Numbered from the stretch's first letter, positions 32,288 to 41,414 are shown. The stretch is DNA of 64,000 bases from Arthrobacter globiformis (GCF_030818015.1 NZ_JAUSZX010000001.1:4092001-4156000); one strand, 5' to 3'. Program-made: numbers and translations. Notes: a model not told the origin generated them from the sequence alone.

Positions 32288-32614
32288 ATGGAAACCCTCA
32301 CGCACGCGCCCGTGCTGGCCCGGTTCGGATATGCGGTCTCAGACCCGACCCGTGCCCGGATCCTGCTCGCCCTGGCGGGCGCCCCGGGCTATCCGTCCGA
32401 GCTTGCCGACTCCCTCGCGGTGTCGCGGCAGAGCATGTCCAACCACCTGACGTGCCTGCGCGGCTGCGGACTGGTGGTGGCCGTTCCCGACGGCCGGCGG
32501 ACCCGGTACGAGCTCGCCGACGCCCGGCTGGGCCATGCGATCCGCGACCTGATCGGCGTGGTGCTGGCTGTTGATCCCGCCTGCTGCGCCCCCGACGGGA
32601 CGTGCCTGGCGTGA
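32288..32614 (+). CDS. cmtR: CmtR-type Cd/Pb sensor (ArsR/SmtB family)
   Basis: A 108-residue repressor. SRQSMSNHLTCLRGCGLV has C56 and C60 in the recognition-helix region, as C57 and C61 in Mycobacterium CmtR, and the C-terminus PACCAPDGTCLA supplies the third ligand (equivalent of C102). Metal binding should release DNA. The gene has no ribosome binding site and is probably leaderless. Its TGA overlaps the next gene start as GTGA. Confidence 0.9.
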   Translation: METLTHAPVLARFGYAVSDPTRARILLALAGAPGYPSELADSLAVSRQSMSNHLTCLRGCGLVVAVPDGRRTRYELADARLGHAIRDLIGVVLAVDPACCAPDGTCLA

Positions 32615-33384
32615 GCACGGTACAACTGTCCTCCGCCGCGGCACGACGGGCCGTGCTGACCCGGCGCATCAGGTTCTTCGCCGCGGCGACGATCACGTAC
32701 AACCTGGTTGAGGCTGCCGCCGCCCTGTGGGCAGGGGGCGTCGCGGATTCATCCGCCCTGATCGGGTTCGGCCTGGATTCCGTCATCGAGGTGGCCTCGG
32801 CCCTGGCCCTGTCCTGGCAGTTCTCCGCCAAGGACCCGGAGCAGCGCGAGCACCTGACCCTGCGGATCATCGCTGTGTCGTTTTTCGCCCTGGCCGCGTT
32901 CGTGGGAGTCGACGCCGTCCGGTCACTGACCGGCGCGGGCGAGGCCCAGCATTCGGTCCCGGGGATCGTGATCGCCGCCCTGAGCCTGGCCATCATGCCC
33001 GTCCTGTCGTGGCTGCAGCGCCGGGCGGGCCGAGAACTCGGCTCCAAAACCGCAGTGGCGGATTCCAAACAGACGCTGCTGTGTACCTACCTGTCGGCGG
33101 TCCTGCTGCTCGGCCTGGTCCTCAACAGCACACTGGGCTGGTGGTGGGCCGACGCCGGCGCCGCCCTGGTGATTGCCGCCGTCGCGGTCCGCGAAGGCAT
33201 CAACGCCTGGCGCGGGGACGTCTGCTGCACTCTCCCGCACTCGGTTGCAGACGCCGGGCATGCCGACCGGGCCGTACACGATTCCGAACCGGCCGGCGGG
33301 TGCTGCGAGGACTGCGCTGCCGGTCCGGCACCCCAGCCGCTGGGACTGCCGGTGACAGCCAACCGTTCGGGGCGGAAGCCATGA
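32611..33384 (+). CDS. Cation diffusion facilitator family transporter
   Basis: A 257-residue membrane protein with six spans. FFAAATITYNLVEAAAALWAGGVADSSALIGFGLDS and GVDAVRSL match the CDF fold, and the HDxxD-type site reads GLDSVIE in the second helix. The C-terminal tail is rich in Cys and His (RGDVCCTLPH, HADRAVHDSE, GGCCEDCAAG), suggesting soft-metal capture. It lies between cmtR and czcD and overlaps both by 4 bases, so Cd, Pb or Zn export is the likely role. Confidence 0.85.
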   Translation: MSTVQLSSAAARRAVLTRRIRFFAAATITYNLVEAAAALWAGGVADSSALIGFGLDSVIEVASALALSWQFSAKDPEQREHLTLRIIAVSFFALAAFVGVDAVRSLTGAGEAQHSVPGIVIAALSLAIMPVLSWLQRRAGRELGSKTAVADSKQTLLCTYLSAVLLLGLVLNSTLGWWWADAGAALVIAAVAVREGINAWRGDVCCTLPHSVADAGHADRAVHDSEPAGGCCEDCAAGPAPQPLGLPVTANRSGRKP

Positions 33385-34298
33385 GCGGACACGACCACAG
33401 CCACGGTGCCGACGCCGGCAGCCAGCGCGGAAAACTGGTCATTGTCTTCGCGATCACCGCCGCGGTCATGGTGGCAGAGGTCGTGGGCACTTTCCTGACC
33501 GGGAGCCTGGCGCTGCTGGCCGACGCCGGGCACATGTTCACCGACGCCGCCGGGCTGCTCATCGCCCTGATCGCCGCATCATTGGCCCTGAAACCGGCCA
33601 CCCTGAAACGCACCTGGGGCTACAAACGGGCCGAAATCGTCGCCGCCGCGGGGCAGGCAGCCCTGCTGCTCGGCGTGGGCGGTTTCGTCCTCGTCGAAGG
33701 CATCCGCCGCCTCCTTGAACCCCCGGAGGTCGGCGGATCCACAATGCTGTGGTTCGGCGTCGTCGGCCTGGCAGGCAACGCCATCGGGCTCCTTGTCCTC
33801 GCGTCCGGCCGGCACCACAACTTCAATATGAGGGCCGCGTTCCTCGAGGTCCTGAATGATGCGCTGGGATCGGTCGCCGTCATCGCGGCCGCCATCATCA
33901 TTACCCTTACCGGCTGGACCCGGGCCGACGCCGTGGTCTCCCTGCTCATCGGTGCGCTGATCATCCCGCGCACCCTGAGGCTCCTGCGCGACACGGTCAA
34001 CGTCCTGATGGAAAACGCACCCGCGGGCCTGGACCTGGGCGAGGTCCGCGAACACATCCTGGCCCTGCCCCACGTCATTGACGTCCATGACCTGCACGCC
34101 TCCCTCGTCGCCTCCGGGACACCGGTCCTCTCCGCCCACGTCACGGTCCAGGACACCTGCATGAAGGACGGGCACGCCGCCACCATCCTGGCCGACCTGC
34201 AGCGCTGCGTTGCCGAACACTTCGAAGTCAGCATCGAACACTCCACCTTCCAGATCGAACCGGCCGCCCACCGCGACCAGGAAACCATGCACCACTGA
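33381..34298 (+). CDS. czcD: CzcD-type Zn/Cd/Co efflux CDF transporter
   Basis: A 305-residue cation diffusion facilitator exporting Zn, Cd or Co in exchange for protons. The N-terminus is His-rich (SGHDHSHGA). Transport sites are LLADAGHMFTDAAGL (HxxxD) and VLNDALGSVAVI, and the cytoplasmic ferredoxin-like domain ends with FEVSIEHSTFQIE. Third gene of the cmtR operon; ATG overlaps the previous stop. Confidence 0.93.
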   Translation: MSGHDHSHGADAGSQRGKLVIVFAITAAVMVAEVVGTFLTGSLALLADAGHMFTDAAGLLIALIAASLALKPATLKRTWGYKRAEIVAAAGQAALLLGVGGFVLVEGIRRLLEPPEVGGSTMLWFGVVGLAGNAIGLLVLASGRHHNFNMRAAFLEVLNDALGSVAVIAAAIIITLTGWTRADAVVSLLIGALIIPRTLRLLRDTVNVLMENAPAGLDLGEVREHILALPHVIDVHDLHASLVASGTPVLSAHVTVQDTCMKDGHAATILADLQRCVAEHFEVSIEHSTFQIEPAAHRDQETMHH

Positions 34299-34387
34299 CG
34301 CCAGAGTCAGCCCATGCCCCACCAGCCACGGGTCCGCGAAAGTCCTCACAGGCCGGGCCCGTAAGGCGGCCGGAGCCCTTGACGTAG

Positions 34388-34404
34388 ATACCCCCAGGGG
34401 GTAT
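34388..34404. promoter_or_regulatory. CsoR copper operator
   Basis: ATACCCCCAGGGGGTAT is a near-perfect match to the CsoR consensus ATACCCCNNNNGGGGTAT and lies about 105 bases before the CopB-type ATPase. No csoR gene is in the window. Confidence 0.85.
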
Positions 34405-34506
34405 ATTTCTGGTGTTGTCAGTGAAGTGGTATGTCCAGGGGACTCCCTCCCCGTCACAGCCGTTCAACCCCAGCGCACCCATCCGTCCTCGTGGAATGGA
34501 ACTGAC

Positions 34507-36711
34507 ATGCGTGAATCAACCAAACCCCGTGACCTGCCGCTGACCGCAGACTCTGCCGGGCCGCCGTCGAACCCGTCCCGGGCGGACGGACACCGTCCGC
34601 ATGCGGGCCATGACGCCCACGACGACCACGACGACCACGTGGTGCATGCCCACGGCCAGCACGCCGGGCACAGCACCGCCATGTTCAAGAACCGGTTCTG
34701 GCTGACTTTGGCGCTGTCCGTTCCGGTGGTCTATTTCAGCCCGATGTTCGGGGACCTGCTCGGCTACATGCCGCCCGAGTTCCCGGGGTCCACGTGGATC
34801 CCGCCTGTCCTGGGCACAGTCATCTTTCTCTACGGCGGCCAGCCGTTCCTCAGGGGCGGCCTGAATGAACTCAGGGCACGCCGCCCGGGCATGATGCTGC
34901 TGATCGGCATGGCGATCAGCGTCGCGTTCGTCGCCTCCTGGGTGACCAGCCTGGGCCTCGGCGGCTTCGACCTGGACTTCTGGTGGGAGCTGGCGCTGCT
35001 CGTGGCCATCATGCTGCTGGGTCACTGGATAGAGATGCGCGCCCTCGGATCGGCACAGGGAGCCCTGGACGCCCTGGCAGCACTGCTGCCGGACGAGGCC
35101 GAGCGCATCACCGACGCCGGCACAGAAACCGTCGGTGTCTCCGAACTCCGGGCCGGGGACCTGGTGCTGGTCCGGTCCGGGGCGCGGATGCCCGCGGACG
35201 GCACCGTGACCGACGGGCAGGCTGAATTCGACGAATCGATGATCACCGGCGAATCCAAGACGGTGCCCCGCTCTCCCGGGGACAGGGTCATCGCCGGCAC
35301 GGTGGCCACGGACAATACGGTCCGGGTCCGCATCACCGCCGTCGGTGACGACACTGCACTGGCGGGCATCCAGCGGCTGGTGGCCGAGGCCCAGGCCTCA
35401 TCGTCAAGGGCGCAGGCACTTGCCGACCGGGCAGCGGCGTTCCTGTTCTACTTCGCCGCCGGTGCCGGCGTCATCACCTTCATCGCCTGGACCCTGCTGG
35501 GCAACGTCCCGGAGGCGGTCACCCGCACGGTCACCGTCCTCGTGATCGCCTGCCCGCACGCCCTGGGCCTGGCCATCCCGCTGGTGGTCGCCATCTCCAC
35601 CGAGCAGGCAGCCCGCGCCGGTGTGCTGATCAAGAACCGGATGGCGCTGGAGCGCATGCGCACCGTCGGCGTCGTGCTGTTCGACAAGACCGGCACCCTC
35701 ACCAAAGGTGAGCCCGAGGTAATGGAAATTGCAGCTGCCGACGGCGTGAGCCGGAAGGATCTGCTGGCCCTGGCCTCGGCGGTGGAGGCGGACAGCGAGC
35801 ATCCTGTCGCGCGCGCGATCGTCCGGGCGGCCAGGAACCAGGGCCTTCCCGTTCTGCGGGCAACCGGGTTCAGCTCCATGACGGGCCGTGGCGCGGGTGC
35901 CAGCGTGGACGGCCGGACGGTGCAGGTGGGCGGACCGGCTCTGCTGCGGGAACTCACGGTCACCGAACCCCCTGAGCTGGCCGCGGTTACCGGGGCCTGG
36001 ATGGACCGCGGCGCCGCGGTGCTCCACGTCCTGGCCGACGGAAAGATGTTGGGCGCCATCAGCCTCGAAGACGCCGTCCGAACCGAATCCCGGCAGGCTG
36101 TCGCGGCCCTGCAGGACCGCGGCATCAAGGTGGCCATGATCACCGGCGACGCCCGGCAAGTTGCGCAGGCCGTCGCGGACGAGCTGAACATCGATGAGGT
36201 CTTCGCCGAGGTCCTGCCGGCCGACAAGGACAAGAAGGTCAGCGAACTGCAGGGCCGGGGTTTCAAGGTGGCGATGGTCGGGGACGGCGTCAACGACTCC
36301 CCCGCCCTGGCCCGGGCCGAAGTCGGCATCGCCATCGGTGCCGGAACCGACGTCGCCATGGAATCAGCGGGCGTGGTGCTCGCCGGGAACGACCCGCGGG
36401 CCGTGCTCTCCATGGTGGACCTGTCCCGCGCCAGCTACCGCAAGATGTGGCAGAACCTGGTCTGGGCCACGGGCTACAACGTCATCTCCGTCCCGCTGGC
36501 AGCAGGAGTGCTGGCCTTCGCCGGCGTCATGCTCTCCCCTGCGGCCGGTGCCGTGCTCATGTCAGTGTCCACCATCGTCGTCGCCCTCAACGCCCAGCTG
36601 CTGCGCCGCGTCAAACTGAACCCGTCGCCATCGCTGCGGCAATCACCCTGGCCGGCTGCGGCAGCGGATCCGGCAGCGGCACCACCACAACCGACAAGAG
36701 ACGACGGCTGA
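34507..36711 (+). CDS. copB: CopB-type copper/silver P1B-ATPase
   Basis: A 734-residue heavy-metal ATPase. The first 60 residues are His-rich (HAGHDAHDDHDDH, HAHGQHAGH) with no Cys-type metal domain. Eight membrane spans are expected; the actuator has ITGES, the metal site is ACPHALGL (CPH, the P1B-3 mark), and phosphorylation and nucleotide domains have FDKTGTLTKGEP, SEHPVARAI and MVGDGVNDSPALARA. ATG 34507 is the first start after the CsoR box. The last 29 residues (after RRVKLN) are Pro/Ala-rich and encoded by DNA that in another frame is a lipoprotein signal sequence, so the C-terminus has been altered by a deletion. Confidence 0.93.
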   Translation: MRESTKPRDLPLTADSAGPPSNPSRADGHRPHAGHDAHDDHDDHVVHAHGQHAGHSTAMFKNRFWLTLALSVPVVYFSPMFGDLLGYMPPEFPGSTWIPPVLGTVIFLYGGQPFLRGGLNELRARRPGMMLLIGMAISVAFVASWVTSLGLGGFDLDFWWELALLVAIMLLGHWIEMRALGSAQGALDALAALLPDEAERITDAGTETVGVSELRAGDLVLVRSGARMPADGTVTDGQAEFDESMITGESKTVPRSPGDRVIAGTVATDNTVRVRITAVGDDTALAGIQRLVAEAQASSSRAQALADRAAAFLFYFAAGAGVITFIAWTLLGNVPEAVTRTVTVLVIACPHALGLAIPLVVAISTEQAARAGVLIKNRMALERMRTVGVVLFDKTGTLTKGEPEVMEIAAADGVSRKDLLALASAVEADSEHPVARAIVRAARNQGLPVLRATGFSSMTGRGAGASVDGRTVQVGGPALLRELTVTEPPELAAVTGAWMDRGAAVLHVLADGKMLGAISLEDAVRTESRQAVAALQDRGIKVAMITGDARQVAQAVADELNIDEVFAEVLPADKDKKVSELQGRGFKVAMVGDGVNDSPALARAEVGIAIGAGTDVAMESAGVVLAGNDPRAVLSMVDLSRASYRKMWQNLVWATGYNVISVPLAAGVLAFAGVMLSPAAGAVLMSVSTIVVALNAQLLRRVKLNPSPSLRQSPWPAAAADPAAAPPQPTRDDG

Positions 36712-36791
36712 CCTCAACGCTGTACCCACGCATCCCCGCCCGAACCGGAGGGCAGACAGCAGAACCGGGCGGGGCTAGGGTGGCGTCATAA
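36614..36791 (+). pseudogene. Lipoprotein gene remnant
   Basis: In the frame shifted from copB the DNA encodes VAIAAAITLAGCGSGSG, a lipoprotein signal peptide with an LAGC lipobox, then TTTTDKRRR and unrelated sequence to a stop at 36791. The start codon is missing because the sequence is joined to the end of copB. Copper loci of Arthrobacter often have such a DUF305-type lipoprotein next to copB, so that is my guess at its origin. Confidence 0.6.
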
Positions 36792-36826
36792 GTGGCAGGC
36801 GCAGATTCCACCGACAGGAGCAGACC

Positions 36827-37249
36827 ATGACGCAGCACATCACCGCAATGCTCAATGCCCATCCGGGGGGCACCGGCGCGGAGGACAAGGAGAAGCTGGC
36901 CGCCTGCATTGCCGCCTGCATTGCCGCCTGCTTCGAATGTGCCCAGACCTGTACCGCCTGCGCCGATTCCTGCCTGGCCGAAGAGAAGGTCGCTGATCTC
37001 GCCAGGTGCATCCGGACCGACCTGGACTGCGCGGACATCTGCGCCGTGACCGGCGCCGTCCTGACCCGCCAGACCGGTGACAGCTCCGCGATCGTCCGGT
37101 CCATGCTCGAGGCCTGCCGGACCGCCAGTGCCGCGTGCGCTGCCGAATGCGAAAAGCACGCGCAAATGCATGAGCACTGCAGGATCTGCGCCGAGGCCTG
37201 CCGACGCTGCGAAGACGCCTGCACCGTGCTCCTGGAGTCACTCACCTAG
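36827..37249 (+). CDS. Four-helix-bundle copper storage protein (Csp3-like)
   Basis: A 140-residue protein with 18 cysteines spaced along four helices: AACIAACIAACFECAQTCTA, CADSC, LDCADIC, CRTASAACAAECEKH, HCRICAEACRRCEDAC. This is the Csp (DUF326) pattern in which inward-facing Cys residues hold many Cu(I) ions. No signal peptide, so it is the cytosolic Csp3 type. It lies downstream of copB in the CsoR-controlled region. Confidence 0.92.
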   Translation: MTQHITAMLNAHPGGTGAEDKEKLAACIAACIAACFECAQTCTACADSCLAEEKVADLARCIRTDLDCADICAVTGAVLTRQTGDSSAIVRSMLEACRTASAACAAECEKHAQMHEHCRICAEACRRCEDACTVLLESLT

Positions 37250-37251
37250 GT

Positions 37252-37380
37252 GGACCGCTGCCGCCCGGCGATTACCGGATCATCTGCGAGATCCGGGACG
37301 CGCAACTCATCGTTCTCCTTGGTGCAGTAGGTCACCGCTTTCTCCCCAAGAAAAACAGTGGCTTTCGGGTGGTATCTTAA
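37252..37380 (+). pseudogene. RelE-family toxin, C-terminal remnant
   Basis: The frame reads PPGDYRIICEIRDAQLIVLL, GAVGHRFLPKK and ends at TAA 37378-37380. GDYRIICEI and VGHR are the conserved C-terminal motifs of RelE/StbE toxins. The N-terminal half and any antitoxin gene are missing. Confidence 0.65.
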
Positions 37381-37407
37381 GTCACCGCCCCAATTGGGCG
37401 GTGACTT
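37379..37407 (+). terminator. Rho-independent terminator
   Basis: Stem AAGTCACCGCCC with complement GGGCGGTGACTT and a 5-base loop, followed by GTTTTC. It overlaps the relE remnant stop and isolates the metal genes from the protease gene. Confidence 0.8.
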
Positions 37408-37478
37408 GTTTTCTGGCGCCCGCCGCGTACCCCGACGTGCGTTGCCGGCTGCCCGTGCGACTGGAAGCTGGGGCTTGT

Positions 37479-38384
37479 ATGCGCTTTTTGAAGAAATTCC
37501 GCGCCGGAAGCGGTGTGCTGGCCGTTGCTGCAATGCTGACCGTGACGACGGCAATCCCGGCCGGTGCGATCACCGGCGACTACGTCAAGGACAACGAGCA
37601 CCCCTTCGTTGGGCTCATCGTTTTCTACGATCCCCACGGCGGGTTCCACCACAGGTGCTCGGGCTCCCTGCTGACACCGACGGTGTTCCTCACTGCCGGG
37701 CACTGCACCGCCGGTGTTTCCTCGGCCCGCGTCTACTTCCAGCAGGACGCAGGCGTGGGCTGGAGCCCGGAAACCGGCACCGATCCGGGCACCGGCTACC
37801 CGGACGCCTGCGCGGACGGGACGCTCGGAACCCAGTGCGCCACCTCCCATGAGATGTACAACTACGGATACACCGGCATGGACGCGGTCCCCGAAACCAA
37901 GGACGCCGGCCTGGTGATCCTGGAGCAGCCGATCATGCTCGACGAGTACGCCCGCCTTGCCGCGCCGGGGACCCTCGACGCACTGGCCACCAAGCGCGGG
38001 AAGCAGGACACCACGTTCACCTCCAGCGGTTACGGAATCTCCGCGGCCAGCCCGGCTGCAGGCGAGACCTCCTTCCGCGAACGGCTCATGGCCCAGTCCA
38101 AGCTGACCAATCTCACCAGCGCAAGCACCGACGGCTACAACGTCCAGACCAACGGCAACGGCAACGGCCTCGGCGGCACCTGCAACGCTGACTCCGGCGG
38201 CCCGCTGTTCTACGGCACCGCCGAGTCCAACACCATCACCGGCATCACGTCGTTCAACCACAACCGCTACTGCAAGGGAACGAACTTCTCGTACCGCACC
38301 GACCGGCAGGACGTGATCGACTGGATCAGAGCCGCGACCGGAAGCGAGTTCTCAAACATCGCCTTCGCGCCCGCCGTCGGCTGA
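37479..38384 (+). CDS. Secreted trypsin-like serine protease
   Basis: A 301-residue exported protein. Signal peptide to about residue 31 (LAVAAMLTVTTAIPAGA). The chymotrypsin fold catalytic triad is visible: His in FLTAGHC, Asp in ETKDAGLVIL, Ser in CNADSGGPLFYG. Cysteines around them suggest disulfides. ATG 37479 follows AAGCTGGGG. The substrate is unknown. Convergent with the SGNH hydrolase across a bidirectional terminator. Confidence 0.9.
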   Translation: MRFLKKFRAGSGVLAVAAMLTVTTAIPAGAITGDYVKDNEHPFVGLIVFYDPHGGFHHRCSGSLLTPTVFLTAGHCTAGVSSARVYFQQDAGVGWSPETGTDPGTGYPDACADGTLGTQCATSHEMYNYGYTGMDAVPETKDAGLVILEQPIMLDEYARLAAPGTLDALATKRGKQDTTFTSSGYGISAASPAAGETSFRERLMAQSKLTNLTSASTDGYNVQTNGNGNGLGGTCNADSGGPLFYGTAESNTITGITSFNHNRYCKGTNFSYRTDRQDVIDWIRAATGSEFSNIAFAPAVG

Positions 38385-38414
38385 CTCTTCCGGCACCCGG
38401 GGCATGGCTGCCAG

Positions 38415-38450
38415 CCACCCGCCGTCGGCCACTTTTTCGACGGCGGGTGG
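38415..38450. terminator. Bidirectional terminator
   Basis: Perfect 13-base stem CCACCCGCCGTCG with a 10-base loop containing TTTTT, midway between two convergent genes. Confidence 0.6.
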
Positions 38451-38487
38451 CCACCAGCCGTCGAACGGCAGGGCCCGTTGACGCCGG

Positions 38488-39378
38488 CTACGCCAGGAAC
38501 TCAGTTACGGCCTTCACCGCGGTCCGCACGGCATAAACCGGGGCGAACGCCGGCCGCTTGGGCAGCAGGGGCTCAGGAGCCGGATGATCGTGGACGAGCG
38601 GCAGGGCCACGCGCTGCATGGCAATCCGCTGCCACGCCCAGGGCAGGAAGTAATTCCGCGCCCACGCGAGGTCTCCGGCCCTGGCGTCGCGCCAGCTGCT
38701 CTGCGGCAGGGCCTTCGGCTCCAGCGGCTGGAGCGAGTGCTGCACCTGGAGGGTGTCCAGCACCTGCATGGCGATGGTGTGGTGGCCCAGCGGCGAGAAG
38801 TGCAGCCGGTCCGGATCCCACATCCGCGGATCCCTGAGTCCAGGCAGCGTCCACAGGTCCACCAGCAGGCAGTTGTGCGCGGCCGCGACAATCCGGATGT
38901 TCTCGTTGAAGATGGCTATCCGGGAGCGGCTCCGCCCCAGGATCGGCGTACGCCGCCAGTCGGGTCCGGCGAACAGCATGATGGTGGCGCCGGTGGCGCT
39001 CAGCCGCTCCACGCCGGCTTCCAGCTTGCCGGCCAGCTTGTCCGGGTCGGTACGGTGGAACACCATGTCATTCCCGCCCGCCGACAGTGTGATCAGGTCC
39101 GGTTTCAGCTCCAATGCTGGTTCCGTCTGCCGTTCAAGAATCTGGCCCAGGAGCAGGCCGCGGATCGCCAGGTTGGCGTAGGCAAAATCGTCGCGCCCTG
39201 CGCTGAGTTCCTCCGCCACCCGGTCGGCCCATCCCCTGAGCCCTCCGGCACAGCGTTCCTCAGGGTCGCCAACACCCTCGGTAAACGAATCTCCCATTGC
39301 CACATACCGGCTCCAGGGGTGTGGGGCCGTTGCGTCCGCAGCGGAGTTTCGGGGTCCAAATCGGCCGATGTGTTTCAT
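38488..39378 (-). CDS. SGNH/GDSL-type hydrolase
   Basis: A 296-residue cytoplasmic esterase-type hydrolase. Block I YVAMGDSFTEGVGDP (nucleophile Ser), block III SAGGNDMVF, and block V DRLHFSPLGHH (DxxH) are all intact. No signal peptide. The last 90 residues form an extra region with no motif I recognise. Esterase, lipase or deacylase on an unknown substrate. GGGAGAGGA precedes the ATG. Confidence 0.9.
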   Translation of the reverse strand: MKHIGRFGPRNSAADATAPHPWSRYVAMGDSFTEGVGDPEERCAGGLRGWADRVAEELSAGRDDFAYANLAIRGLLLGQILERQTEPALELKPDLITLSAGGNDMVFHRTDPDKLAGKLEAGVERLSATGATIMLFAGPDWRRTPILGRSRSRIAIFNENIRIVAAAHNCLLVDLWTLPGLRDPRMWDPDRLHFSPLGHHTIAMQVLDTLQVQHSLQPLEPKALPQSSWRDARAGDLAWARNYFLPWAWQRIAMQRVALPLVHDHPAPEPLLPKRPAFAPVYAVRTAVKAVTEFLA

Positions 39379-39576
39379 CGCCTAGTCCTCTCCCTTACGC
39401 CCCTGGCGCGGTACGCCTGCGGCGTTATCCAAGGAACGTTCGAACCCTCCGGGAAATTCCTCAAAAGTTTCCGCACTTGTGAAAATTTTCCGCGCTGCGG
39501 TTAATCCATTCGGTGTACTATGTGGCTGCCGCTCTTTGGGCGCCACCGCGACCGTCCATGCACGCAAGGAGCCACC

Positions 39577-40527
39577 GTGAGCCTGCCGGAACAGACACGT
39601 CCCCTTCAGCAAACGAAGCGAACGCCACCCGGGGATGCCGTCCTGGGGTGGCTGCTCGGAATCCTGGCCGGACTGCTCGGCCTGGCACCGTGGCTAATCA
39701 CCGGGGCGCAGCTGCCGCTGCAGAACTCGTGGGGCGCCGAGGTCATGCCGGACCAGATGCCGGTCTCGCTGCTGCCGCTGAGCCAGTACGAACTCACCAC
39801 CCTCGTGGCTCTCCTTACCGCGGGCGGTGCGGCGGCCGGGCTCGCAGTGCGCATATGGCAGCCTGCCCGGCGGCGGCTGGTGGCGTGGTGCGCGGCGTCC
39901 GGCGTTCTTGCGGTACAGTTCTCGGCCGCCGTCCAGTCGTTCACGGTGCTCGACGGCGGCCTGGCGGACGGAACGCTGGCAAGGATCTACTTCGCCGGCC
40001 TTGTGGCCGGCGTCATCGCGTGCATCGCCGCGAGCCTCGTGGCGTTCCTGCTCCTCGTGTCGAGGCCACGGGCCCTGGCTGCGCTGGCCGCCGGGCTGAT
40101 GGCGATGCCGGCCACATCGTGGGCTGGGGAGTGGGTTGCCGGCTTCGTGGGGCAGACCAACATCCCCGCCGCGGTGCCGGCGGTGGCGCGCTGGATCCCG
40201 GCGCTCATTGTGGGCTGTGCCCTCGCGTGGTGCGGCCTTCGTCCTGCGCGGCGCGCCGTCGTGTGGCTCGCCGACCTGGCCCTGCTGTGGGTGGTCCCGG
40301 CCCTGTTTATCTCTGTCGGTTACGTCCTCGGGACACGGGCGATGGCGGGCGACCTGCAGGAGATGCTGCTGATGAGCCGGCAGATCCTGGCGGCAACCCT
40401 TGGCCCCGCCGGCGGGGCACTTCCCACAGTCGGGTTGGCCCTGGCCGTCGCACTGGCAGGACTGGGCATCCGGTCCATTGCCGCCCGCCGGCGGTCCGGC
40501 AACCGGACTGACAACACCCATAGATGA
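39577..40527 (+). CDS. Multi-span membrane protein, unknown
   Basis: A 316-residue protein with about seven hydrophobic spans, Ala/Leu/Val-rich, no motif I recognise. GTG 39577 has AGGAG 5 bases upstream; the frame is open to 39520. The first 25 residues are polar, the last 18 are Arg-rich, so both ends could be cytoplasmic. It is followed after 61 bases by a DUF2231-type gene with which it may form an operon. Confidence 0.7.
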   Translation: MSLPEQTRPLQQTKRTPPGDAVLGWLLGILAGLLGLAPWLITGAQLPLQNSWGAEVMPDQMPVSLLPLSQYELTTLVALLTAGGAAAGLAVRIWQPARRRLVAWCAASGVLAVQFSAAVQSFTVLDGGLADGTLARIYFAGLVAGVIACIAASLVAFLLLVSRPRALAALAAGLMAMPATSWAGEWVAGFVGQTNIPAAVPAVARWIPALIVGCALAWCGLRPARRAVVWLADLALLWVVPALFISVGYVLGTRAMAGDLQEMLLMSRQILAATLGPAGGALPTVGLALAVALAGLGIRSIAARRRSGNRTDNTHR

Positions 40528-40588
40528 TCAGCTCCCCCGGTGTTAGATTCGAGGTGCCCGCGCCTCTCTGACCTGCAAGGAGATCCCC

Positions 40589-41062
40589 GTGTTGCTGATC
40601 GGCGGCCTTCCGGCCCACATTCTTTTGGTCCACGCCGTCGTCGTCTTCGGGCCGCTCGCCGGGCTGGGCGCCGTCACCTACGGCCTGGCCGGCCGGACCC
40701 GACGGCACCTCGCCTGGCCGCTTGGCGTACTGGCGCTGATCCTTGCCCCGCTGGCGCTGCTCACGGCCGCCGCCGGTGAGCAGCTGCAGTCAACCCGGGG
40801 CGCCACGGACGCCATCCAGGCCCACGCCCGGCAGGGGGACATCCTGAAGGTGACCGCCGTCGTCTTCTTCTTCCTGGTTCTGCTGATGCTCGCCGCAACC
40901 TTCACGCCGCTGGCCAAGCGCATCCCGGCGCTGGCCGCAGTCCAGCGCTCCCGCCCCGCCCGTATCGCGGCGCTGGCCCTGGGCGTGCTCGCCGGCCTCT
41001 TCGTCATCTACCAAAGCGTGATCACCGGGCACTCCGGCTCATTCTCCGTGTGGGGCGGGTAG
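40589..41062 (+). CDS. DUF2231-like membrane protein
   Basis: A 157-residue protein with four spans and the start GGLPAHILLVHAVVVFGPLA, typical of DUF2231 proteins, where the His residues in the first span are conserved and may bind heme or metal. GTG start with AAGGAG at 6 bases. Function unknown. Confidence 0.8.
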   Translation: MLLIGGLPAHILLVHAVVVFGPLAGLGAVTYGLAGRTRRHLAWPLGVLALILAPLALLTAAAGEQLQSTRGATDAIQAHARQGDILKVTAVVFFFLVLLMLAATFTPLAKRIPALAAVQRSRPARIAALALGVLAGLFVIYQSVITGHSGSFSVWGG

Positions 41063-41306
41063 CTCCGCACTGCCTTGTCGCCCACCTCGGCGATAGTCCC
41101 GTTCGGGCCGGCCATTGCCATGGGCCGGGACCGACGGCGGGCTGGGTGAGCCTTCAGTCATGGGGACCATCGGGCTCGTCCGCCGCCGGCCTGCTTTCAG
41201 ACTACGCCCCCTGATTGGACGCAGGCGGAGGATGCTTTCAGTCGCGGGGGCCTGCGATTGCTCTTTGTCCGGTGACGGTACCGTGCCGGCAGCCGACACG
41301 GAGGCG

Positions 41307-41414
41307 ATGAGCGGCAGCGATGAAGAGAAGGAACCAACCATCGATCAGGTGGTGGAACGGCTTGCGGGTCGCTTCCCGGACGCCGACCGGGGGCTGATCG
41401 CCGGGATAGTGTGA
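41307..41414 (+). CDS. Short three-helix-bundle-type protein, probably truncated
   Basis: A 35-residue frame (MSGSDEEKEPTIDQVVERL, then AGRFPDADRGLIAGIV). The RLAGRFPD pattern resembles the first half of small actinobacterial proteins of the three-helix-bundle dimerization type (about 70-80 residues); the second half is not found downstream. GGAGG precedes the ATG closely. Confidence 0.35.
   Translation: MSGSDEEKEPTIDQVVERLAGRFPDADRGLIAGIV

Noticed and set aside
32727-33380. Alternative long frame through the CDF gene continuing into czcD
   Set aside because: The Arg/Pro-rich first 200 residues are a frame shadow of the CDF gene; only the part from ATG 33381 is real (czcD).
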